From contig JAQURI010000075.1 of the NCBI GenBank assembly GCA_028715665.1, positions 1-7,737 of the forward strand: 7,737 bases of DNA, given 5' to 3'. Made by a program: the position numbers and the translations under genes. Source of the stretch: Candidatus Ratteibacteria bacterium (GTDB lineage Bacteria > CAIJMQ01). Positions 1-5,497 of this stretch are shown one piece after another (within the stretch, counting starts at the first letter, position 1; every line of letters begins with the position of its first letter). The notes under the pieces are model-generated. The model worked only from the letters and a program-made list of their open reading frames with translations, searched no databases and had not been told where the DNA came from.

Positions 1-1
1 G

Positions 2-514
2 GGGCTGCATCATTCTAAAAAATGGCATATTATTATTCAATCCGTCATAACCGCGATGATAGTTTCACTTATATTTATTGCAATCGGTAAATATCTTTTT
101 GAAATGCTTGGTATTATGATTGCGGATTTTATGGTAGCGGGGGGGTTGCTTCTTTTCATCATATCGATTATTGATATCATTACGGGAGAAAAAAAACAGC
201 GCGGCATAGATCCTGAAAGTTTGGGCGCCGTACCTATAGGAGTACCCCTGATTGTGGGCCCCGCGGTACTTACGACCACTCTGCTTTTAGTGGGACAGTA
301 TGGTTCTTTTCCCACGATTTTTGCCGTCACGGTTAATATTTTAATTGCAGGACTTGTATTTTTGACATCCGACCATATTTATAAAATTCTTGGAAAATCG
401 GGTGCCAAAACGATTTCGAAGTTAGCCAGTCTCCTTCTTGCGGCAATAGCAGTGATGATAATAAGGAGAGGTATAATAACCTTCATTACGACCGATATAA
501 TGTTGCTTAAATAA
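2..514 (+). CDS. MarC family (UPF0056) integral membrane protein, 5' truncated by window edge
   Basis: This is the C-terminal part of a MarC-family inner-membrane protein. The family was named for a multiple-antibiotic-resistance locus, but its transport substrate is not established. The frame is open from base 2, and 18 codons precede the ATG at 56, so that ATG is internal and about 170 residues are visible of a family that is usually about 200. Counting from the ATG at 56, a hydrophobic stretch covers residues 1-20 and a glycine-rich segment (MVAGGLLLFIISIIDI) residues 26-41. The family-typical loop with IGVPLIVGPAVLTTTLLL follows at residues 61-78, then two more hydrophobic segments (about 86-104 and 123-141). 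The missing part should hold the first membrane helix. The permease gene starts 3 nt after the stop, which suggests co-transcription and translational coupling. I am confident of the family; the function is unknown. Confidence 0.85.
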   Translation, partial: GLHHSKKWHIIIQSVITAMIVSLIFIAIGKYLFEMLGIMIADFMVAGGLLLFIISIIDIITGEKKQRGIDPESLGAVPIGVPLIVGPAVLTTTLLLVGQYGSFPTIFAVTVNILIAGLVFLTSDHIYKILGKSGAKTISKLASLLLAAIAVMIIRRGIITFITTDIMLLK

Positions 515-517
515 TTT

Positions 518-1783
518 ATGAAAACATTAATTTTGACCATTTTTTTTCTGTCTTACATAGGCATAATTCTCAAGAGAGAATGGGCGCTCTGGTTTGTCTA
601 TGGAGCGGTTTCAATACTCCTGTTAACTAAAGCTATCTTTTTGCAGCAAATTCCTGTTTTTATCAACTGGAATGTCCTCGGCATATTTCTCGGGACAACG
701 GTTATATCATATCTATTTGCTTTCTCGGGAATACCTTCTTTTTGGATTGAAAAAATATTGCAAAAGGGTTTTTCCATACCTGTCTGTTGTTTGCTTATAT
801 GTGTTATCACGGGATTGATTTCCGCTTTTGTTGAAAACGTAGCAACAGTCTTATTGATGGCTCCCGTAGCATTTGAATTCATAAAAAAGTTTAAGATAAA
901 TCCCGTGCCCCTTTTTGTAGGTATGGCGATTTCCAGTAATTTGCAGGGTTGTGCGACTATGGTGGGGGACAGCCCTAGTCTCATTATGGCTCTTGAGACA
1001 GGCATGAATTTCAATGATTTCTTCTGGATGAGAGGCAAACCCGGCATATTCTTCTCCGTCCAGGTAGGAGCAATTTTGGGTTATTTATTTCTATATATGT
1101 TCTTCCGAGGTATAGAGACTCCTCCTAAAGATGATTCTCTGAAAATAAAAAAAGTAAAAAGCTGGTTCCCGCTTTATCTTTTGGGATTATTCATACTTAG
1201 TTTTGCAATAGGTTCTTTAGTTTTTGCAGGTAAATACCCGTTCTATCCCGCATTTTTGGGCCTAGGATGGGGAATTGTCGGTATCACTTGGCAGTTAATT
1301 TTCCATAAGGAAAAAATGTCGCTTAGAAGAGACGTTGATTGGGCGAGTTTTTTCCTTTTATTAGGGCTGTTTATATTGGTGGGGAGTTTGAATAAAGGCG
1401 GAATTATTGAGGATTTTTCAAATAAATTATCCCAACTCGGCAATACCCCTTTTGTTCTCTATAATGTTATTGTCTGGTTTTCCGTTTTTGTTTCCGGTTT
1501 TGTGGATAATATCCCTTATACGATGGCAATGATTTCAGCGGTTAAAGTCCTAACTGCTTCTTTGAATCTGTTGATTTATCCGTATGTATTCGGCTTGCTG
1601 TTAGGCACTTGTATAGGAGGTAATATAACTCCCATTGGCGCCAGTGCAAATGTAGTGGCAACGGGTCTTTTAAAGCAGAAGGGTTATTCAATAAAATTTA
1701 CAGAATTTGTTAAGATAGGACTGCCTTTTACCATCATTTCGGTAATAGGAAGTTATTTGTTTAACTGGTTTGTTTGGAAATAA
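518..1783 (+). CDS. ArsB/NhaD/SLC13-type (ion transporter superfamily) permease
   Basis: This is a 421-residue polytopic inner-membrane permease with the two-fold inverted repeat of the ArsB/NhaD/SLC13 group. Each half carries an acidic-Asn motif followed by a Gly-Asn/Asp loop. In the first half these are SAFVENVATVLLMAP (residues 102-116) and GDSPS (150-154). In the second half they are SGFVDNIPYTMAM (326-338) and GGNITPIGASANVVA (367-381). Members carry arsenite, sodium/proton or di- and tricarboxylate anions, and the substrate cannot be read from this sequence. The first motif has Glu106 where Asp is usual, and GDSPS replaces the common GDPPN, so both substrate-site loops deviate. The ATG at 518 lies 3 nt after the marC stop with no clear Shine-Dalgarno sequence, so translation is probably coupled. 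The stop codon sits in the TAAA that borders a palindromic element. No ars genes are nearby, so I do not call it arsB. Confidence 0.85.
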   Translation: MKTLILTIFFLSYIGIILKREWALWFVYGAVSILLLTKAIFLQQIPVFINWNVLGIFLGTTVISYLFAFSGIPSFWIEKILQKGFSIPVCCLLICVITGLISAFVENVATVLLMAPVAFEFIKKFKINPVPLFVGMAISSNLQGCATMVGDSPSLIMALETGMNFNDFFWMRGKPGIFFSVQVGAILGYLFLYMFFRGIETPPKDDSLKIKKVKSWFPLYLLGLFILSFAIGSLVFAGKYPFYPAFLGLGWGIVGITWQLIFHKEKMSLRRDVDWASFFLLLGLFILVGSLNKGGIIEDFSNKLSQLGNTPFVLYNVIVWFSVFVSGFVDNIPYTMAMISAVKVLTASLNLLIYPYVFGLLLGTCIGGNITPIGASANVVATGLLKQKGYSIKFTEFVKIGLPFTIISVIGSYLFNWFVWK

Positions 1784-1784
1784 A

Positions 1785-1881
1785 CCCCCCACACCAATTA
1801 TCATAATCCAATTTTTATAATTACGATAGGAATCTCTCCAGTGGGATATAATCTATTTGCTATAAATAATTGGTGTGGGGG
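1785..1881. repeat. MITE-like palindromic element between convergent permease genes
   Basis: The arms 1786-1801 and 1866-1881 are perfect reverse complements over 16 bp (left arm begins CCCCCACACCAATTA) and are separated by a 64-nt AT-rich core with no ORF. TAAA occurs immediately outside each end (1781-1784 and 1882-1885), as a 4-bp target-site duplication would. The left copy includes the TAA stop of the upstream permease. Terminal inverted repeats, a size of about 100 bp and a flanking direct repeat are the marks of a non-autonomous miniature transposable element. It could also act as a bidirectional transcript end, because it lies between convergent genes. However, neither side has the long T-run of an intrinsic terminator, and the loop is far larger than usual. 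The repeats are seen directly; mobility is inferred. Confidence 0.6.
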
Positions 1882-1886
1882 TAAAT

Positions 1887-3302
1887 TCAGCGGTAAATCG
1901 GCAGGAATATCAAAGCAAGCCATACGATACAAGTAGTTACTACACCTACGAGAAGTCCTATCCAAAACCACTGGAAAAAAGTTATACGTATTTTCTTTTC
2001 TTTTTCTATTATTCCTAAAGCGACAATATTGGCGGTTGAACCTACAAGAGTAATATTTCCGCCGAAGCAGCCGCCGAATAAAAGCGCCCACCACAAGGGA
2101 TGCAGGTTCAAATTCAAGTCCTGGAAGCTCTGTATTACAGGAATAAATGCGGCTACTAAAACAACATTATCTAAAATACTTGAACCTGCAGTTGATATCC
2201 AAATGACTAATCCTATGAGGTTTGATGAACTATGGCCTGCGAAATGCGCCAAGTTTTTTGCGAGAACATCGGTTGCACCCGTATATTTTAATGTTCCCGC
2301 CTGCGCAAAGAGAAAAAGGAAGAAAACCAATGTCCACCATTCCACGTCTTTTTCGACAAATTCTCTAGCTTTATTATGTTTCCATATCATGATAAGCCCC
2401 GCGGCAATTAAAGGGATAATGAGCAAAACGGTGTTGGGGGGCAGGTTAAAAAACAGATCAAGCCGATGGGAAACAGCTATAAAGAAAATTGTTACGGCAA
2501 AGATAATAAGGGCGACTTTTGTCTGTTTATCGGGAGGGACAGAGATCAAACGGAGAAACATTTCATTGGAACCCAGTTCTTTTATTTGTTTGTCCAATTT
2601 TTTTAAAGAGCGCCTATACCACAATGTTAGAATCAATATTGTTGTCAAAAGACAAAACAGCATAAGAGGAAATGCTTTTATAATGAAATCTTCAAAAGTT
2701 AGGCCTGATTTACTCGCAATCAAGATTCCTATGGGATTGCCCAGTACGGTTCCGGCGGAGCCGATATTTGTCGCCAGAACGGAAATTATAATATAAGGAG
2801 TAACATCAACTTCAAAATAATCGCAAATTTCCAATATTGCGGCGACCATAAATATTATGGAAGTGACTTCATCCACCGCACAGGCAAGGAGTGCAGAGAT
2901 TGCGGCAATATAGAAAACAAACTTTTTGGCTGTAAGTCGGGGAATGCGTAAAATTAAAGTCACGATCCAGGCAAAGAACCCCGCATTTTTCAACAGTGCG
3001 ATTATAACCATCATGCCTACCAAAAAAAGAATAACCTCCAAGGACGATGATTTAATCAAGGTTTCCAAATCGATTACGCGGGTTATCAACAATATGGATG
3101 TTCCCAAAAATGCAAAACTTAAACGGAAATCCCAGAAAAATAATGTCCCCAGTATTGAAACGGAGAAAATCGATATCGCCAGGACTTGGGGAGTATTCAA
3201 TCCCAGGGCTTTAGATATAAACCCCAGAGAGGTAGATATAAAAACAAGTAATATGAATTTTAAAATTATATTTTTCATAAGGGTATCAGATTTGTTCTTC
3301 AA
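1887..3302 (-). CDS. ArsB/NhaD/SLC13-type permease, divergent paralogue, in operon with CBS protein
   Basis: This is a polytopic inner-membrane permease of the same superfamily as the gene at 518-1783 but only distantly similar to it. In the 471-residue reading, the first half has LLACAVDEVTSIIFM (138-152) and TNIGSAGTVLGNPIG (178-192). The second half has SSILDNVVLVAAF (374-386) and GGNITLVGSTANIVALG (414-430). The first motif reads Asp144-Glu145 instead of Asp-Asn, and GNPIG replaces GDPPN, so substrate or coupling may differ from ArsB; the substrate is unknown. The start is uncertain. The 471-residue form begins at a TTG (3302) that overlaps the CBS gene by 17 nt and has AAAGG 7 nt upstream. 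An ATG at 3278, 7 nt after the CBS stop, would give 463 residues. Either way the gene is co-transcribed with the CBS gene, which suggests control by that protein. Confidence 0.85.
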   Translation of the reverse strand: MKNKSDTLMKNIILKFILLVFISTSLGFISKALGLNTPQVLAISIFSVSILGTLFFWDFRLSFAFLGTSILLITRVIDLETLIKSSSLEVILFLVGMMVIIALLKNAGFFAWIVTLILRIPRLTAKKFVFYIAAISALLACAVDEVTSIIFMVAAILEICDYFEVDVTPYIIISVLATNIGSAGTVLGNPIGILIASKSGLTFEDFIIKAFPLMLFCLLTTILILTLWYRRSLKKLDKQIKELGSNEMFLRLISVPPDKQTKVALIIFAVTIFFIAVSHRLDLFFNLPPNTVLLIIPLIAAGLIMIWKHNKAREFVEKDVEWWTLVFFLFLFAQAGTLKYTGATDVLAKNLAHFAGHSSSNLIGLVIWISTAGSSILDNVVLVAAFIPVIQSFQDLNLNLHPLWWALLFGGCFGGNITLVGSTANIVALGIIEKEKKIRITFFQWFWIGLLVGVVTTCIVWLALIFLPIYR

Positions 3303-3732
3303 ATAGAGCCTTTACGATGTCTCCACGGGATACTACCCCGACAACTACATTATCTTTATTAATCACAGGGATTCTTCTTATCTTCTGGGTTAGCATAATA
3401 CGGGCTGCCTCATAAAGGTTGGTGTCTTCGTCTACTGTAACTACTTCGCATCGCATAAAGTCTTTTACTTTTGCATTGCGAAAAGCAGAGAGTTTTTGCT
3501 TTGACGCTTTTGGGTTTTCCCGATATACAAACCTGCCTACTTTTTCGATGTAGCTCGGCAGTATTGCGGCTAATGCTTCTTTTTCCGTAAACATACCCAT
3601 AAGTTTATTATTGTCGTCTATAACCGGAAGACCGCTGATCTGCATTTTTTGCAGCATTTTTAGCGCTTCGTAAGCATTCGTTTCAGGTGAAATATAATTG
3701 ATATCCTTTGTCATTATCTCTTTTACTTCCAT
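3286..3732 (-). CDS. Two-CBS-domain (Bateman module) protein
   Basis: This 148-residue soluble protein consists of little more than two CBS domains. The first (about residues 3-57) contains ISGLPVIDD (32-40) and GMFTEKEA (46-53). The second (about 88-145) contains RRIPVINKD (119-127) and GVVSRGDIV (132-140). Asp138 in the second domain sits where the ribose-contacting Asp of nucleotide-binding CBS motifs is usually found, while the first domain has Glu52 at the matching place. A basic 30-residue linker (about 58-87) separates the domains. CBS pairs commonly bind AMP, ADP, ATP or SAM and regulate attached or partner proteins, including transporters. The gene has a strong AAGGAGGA Shine-Dalgarno sequence 4 nt before ATG 3732 and is first in an operon with the permease. 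The likely role, inferred from context, is a nucleotide-sensing regulator of that permease. Confidence 0.85.
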   Translation of the reverse strand: MEVKEIMTKDINYISPETNAYEALKMLQKMQISGLPVIDDNNKLMGMFTEKEALAAILPSYIEKVGRFVYRENPKASKQKLSAFRNAKVKDFMRCEVVTVDEDTNLYEAARIMLTQKIRRIPVINKDNVVVGVVSRGDIVKALFEEQI

Positions 3733-3741
3733 CTGTCCTCC

Positions 3742-3808
3742 TTAATTCGCAGATAATTTACGGAATGTTGATAAAGTAAATTATATACAAAGTCAACTTG
3801 CGAATTAA
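3742..3808. repeat. Nested inverted repeats around the CBS-operon promoter
   Basis: The outer arms TTAATTCGCA (3742-3751) and TGCGAATTAA (3799-3808) are perfect reverse complements over 10 bp. The inner arms ATAATTTAC (3753-3761) and GTAAATTAT (3776-3784) are perfect over 9 bp and flank a 14-nt centre that includes the predicted -10 box. The right outer arm lies just upstream of the -35 box and the left outer arm abuts the Shine-Dalgarno sequence, so the full outer pair would not be in the transcript. This favours a DNA-level role, such as paired operator half-sites, or a short mobile palindrome, over an RNA hairpin. Confidence 0.5.
3768..3796 (-). promoter_or_regulatory. Likely sigma70-type promoter of the CBS-permease operon
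   Basis: On the minus strand, TTGACT (3796 to 3791) and TATCAA (3773 to 3768) are separated by 17 nt. The -35 box matches consensus at 5 of 6 positions and the -10 box at 4 of 6. Transcription would begin near 3761, about 30 nt before the ATG at 3732. The spacing to the gene and the strong ribosome binding site support it, but it is a sequence match only. Confidence 0.5.
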
Positions 3809-3826
3809 TCCCGAAGCTCTTGTTTA

Positions 3827-3874
3827 AGCAAGGGATATTTTTGAAATATATTATACTCTCTCTTCTCCCTTGCT
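3827..3874. repeat. 9-bp inverted repeat in the intergenic region
   Basis: AGCAAGGGA (3827-3835) and TCCCTTGCT (3866-3874) are perfect reverse complements with a 30-nt pyrimidine- and AT-rich spacer. The repeat lies downstream of the DLH-SOD gene and upstream of the CBS operon, both on the minus strand. It could form a stem at the end of the DLH-SOD transcript, but no T-run follows it on the minus strand, so a classic terminator is not supported. The rest of 3809-3932 holds a short dyad (GAATT, 3-nt loop, AATTC at 3884-3896), an AT-rich palindrome at 3924-3935, and no gene. Confidence 0.4.
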
Positions 3875-3932
3875 GAAAGAACAGAATTTATAATTCCTGA
3901 AATGAACTGGAGGGTGTCCGATTTAAATTAAT

Positions 3933-5204
3933 TTATATTTTTTCAATTACACCGCAAGCAAGCCTTGAACTTGCCATTCCGGTGGGGTCGGAAATATAAT
4001 CGTCCGGCCGTTCATGTATTATTACGGCCGTTCCGCCTTCTTTGAAAACAGAATTTAGTGCAGCGGGGTCTAAGCTTATAAATTCGGTGAAAAATTCGGT
4101 TACGCAATTTCCATCGCTGTCTATAGAAATATTGGGCAAATCGCCTGCATGTGGGCCTTCGGGATTTTTTAACCCATGTTGTTTATGGAAGGGATTGTAA
4201 TGTCCGCCGCCGCTTGCGAAATCCGGCGTTTCGCATAATCCACGTTCGTGAATATGGAATCCGTGTATACCTTCCGGCATATCATGTATGTTAACTTTTA
4301 CCAAGACTTCTTGACCGATTTGTTCAAATGAGACGGTGCCGATATCTTTGCCTCTGGCATCCGACAGGCGGGCGAGTGCTTTTATGTTTTTTGTTATAGT
4401 TTCGGTATTTTGCGAATCTGCAAATATTTCTTGAAAGAATATTTTCATTGCTTTCCAGGAGCGTTCATCGGCTTTTTCATTATATGCAGCACCTTTGGAA
4501 GGATCGTTGCCCGAGGCCGGATTGGTAAAGCTGTGTACCGCATTCCCAAAAAGTACAATCTGCCAATCCGCTTTAGACAGACGCATTTCATTTTCAAAAT
4601 CCTCTAGTTCACCGTGGGCAATATTAGGGTCGTCCGCGCCATGCAAAACGAGTATTTTTGCCTTGATATTTTTTTGTTCTTTTGCTTGGGGACTAGTCAA
4701 TAGGCCATGGAAGCTTACAACACCTATCAAATTTTCATTTGCACGCGCCATTTCAAGAACAACTGTCCCGCCGAAACAATAACCGATAGCCGCGATTCTT
4801 TTTTTATCGACAAAACTTAATTTTTTAACTTCTTCAAGCCCTATGTGGGCACGCTGACGCATTAACTGGCGGTCATTGAGGTAAATGGAAGCCTGTTTTG
4901 CGGCATCGGAAGGATTATCCGGTCTAATATCTTTCCCGTATATATCTATTGCAAATGCCACATAACCTGATTTAGCTATTTGTTCCGCTCTCCATTTGAC
5001 ATACGGACCAAGCCCCATCCATTCATGGACTATTAAAACAGCAGGCATTTTCTCTTTTATAGAATTATCGTAAGCCAAATAGCCTTCGAAGATGACATTT
5101 CCATGTTTATATTCGACTGTTTTCGTTATGATTTCACCCTGTACCATACTGTTAATAACCGTGAAGAAGATGACGAACAGACAAAAACGCGATATATAGT
5201 TCAT
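3933..5204 (-). CDS. Exported dienelactone hydrolase-Cu/Zn superoxide dismutase fusion protein
   Basis: This is one uninterrupted 423-residue protein made of two enzymes. Residues 1-23 form a signal peptide (MNYISRFCLFVIFFTVIN..), so it should act in the periplasm. Residues about 30-262 are an alpha/beta-hydrolase of the dienelactone hydrolase family, with HEWMGL (60-65, conserved Glu61), nucleophile motif GYCFGG (Cys143), Asp192 in HGADDP, and His224 in AVHSFTN, so the Cys-Asp-His triad is complete. After a short linker, residues about 276-423 are a Cu/Zn SOD. Cu ligands are His317, His319 and His397. The bridging His is His335, and Zn ligands are His343, His352 and Asp355. The disulfide cysteines Cys324 and Cys417 and active-site Arg414 are also present. 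AAGGAGGT lies 5 nt before the ATG. SOD activity (superoxide to peroxide and oxygen) is well supported; the hydrolase substrate is unknown. The gene appears to be transcribed alone. Confidence 0.9.
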   Translation of the reverse strand: MNYISRFCLFVIFFTVINSMVQGEIITKTVEYKHGNVIFEGYLAYDNSIKEKMPAVLIVHEWMGLGPYVKWRAEQIAKSGYVAFAIDIYGKDIRPDNPSDAAKQASIYLNDRQLMRQRAHIGLEEVKKLSFVDKKRIAAIGYCFGGTVVLEMARANENLIGVVSFHGLLTSPQAKEQKNIKAKILVLHGADDPNIAHGELEDFENEMRLSKADWQIVLFGNAVHSFTNPASGNDPSKGAAYNEKADERSWKAMKIFFQEIFADSQNTETITKNIKALARLSDARGKDIGTVSFEQIGQEVLVKVNIHDMPEGIHGFHIHERGLCETPDFASGGGHYNPFHKQHGLKNPEGPHAGDLPNISIDSDGNCVTEFFTEFISLDPAALNSVFKEGGTAVIIHERPDDYISDPTGMASSRLACGVIEKI

Positions 5205-5497
5205 CGGTTACCTCCTTTTTACTTATCGTCATATTTTACATTTTACGAATAAACTAATGGATAGCTTTGTTCTGTTTTTTTATGACTTTTTTCTCCTTTG
5301 CCTCTGTATAAATTTGAAGAGAAATGGCATAATAGTGAACCACCCCGCCCTAAAAGGTGGGGCATTGTTAAAAGAAATGGTTTTTCATCTCCACACCAAA
5401 AGATTGGGTGTGGGTATGAATCCCCGCCCTGAAGGGCGATATCCTGGTGGGGTGGTAAAAATAAATAAATCTGTTTAAAATTTATCGGAGAAACAAA
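5205..5497. other. Divergent intergenic region between DLH-SOD and glycosyltransferase genes
   Basis: This 293-bp gap separates two divergently transcribed genes and must contain both promoters. I see the AAGGAGGT ribosome binding site of the minus-strand gene at its left end and CGGAGA, 7 nt before the ATG at 5498, at its right end. The right half is filled by the hairpin cluster at 5339-5456. No -35/-10 pair is convincing on either strand. A plus-strand TATAAA at 5307-5312 has only a poor -35 partner; if used, the hairpin cluster would fall in the leader of the glycosyltransferase mRNA. The 73-codon plus-strand frame across this gap is not a believable gene. Confidence 0.6.
5339..5456. repeat. 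GC-rich hairpin cluster, likely remnant or MITE of an IS200/IS605-like element
   Basis: The ends ACCACCCCGCC (5339-5349) and GGTGGGGTGGT (5446-5456) pair over 11 bp with one G-T wobble. Inside are three local hairpins. One has arms 5343-5349/5356-5362 and a 6-nt loop. One has arms CCACACC/GGTGTGG (5391-5397/5407-5413). One has arms CGCCC/GGGCG (5425-5429/5434-5438) with a TGAA loop. Imperfect GC-rich hairpins of the CCCCGCCCTGAAGGGCG type, set in AT-rich DNA with no flanking direct repeat, resemble the subterminal hairpins that IS200/IS605 transposases recognise and the REP-like elements derived from them. No tnpA or tnpB frame is present, so it would be non-autonomous or decayed. The structure is seen directly; the family is inferred from appearance. 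Confidence 0.55.

Noticed and set aside
56..58. ATG at 56 as the true start of the MarC gene
   Set aside because: The frame is open for 18 codons upstream to the window edge, and MarC proteins need a further N-terminal helix, so the gene begins outside the window.
518..1783. Calling this permease arsB as part of an arsenic operon
   Set aside because: No arsR, arsC or arsA is present, and the key motifs deviate from ArsB; only the superfamily is supported.
1785..1881. A rho-independent terminator
   Set aside because: The 64-nt loop and lack of a T-run on either strand do not fit, although a role in ending transcripts cannot be excluded.
2029..2796. A 255-codon plus-strand ORF
   Set aside because: It is antisense to the well-supported permease at 1887-3302, rich in Lys, Arg and Ser with no domain; a shadow frame.
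5339..5456. A CRISPR array
   Set aside because: The hairpins differ in sequence and spacing; there are no regular direct repeats with unique spacers and no cas genes.
5257..5478. A 73-codon plus-strand ORF in the divergent intergenic region
   Set aside because: It runs through the GC-rich hairpins, shows no recognisable domain and lacks a clear ribosome binding site; it is the translation of a repeat.
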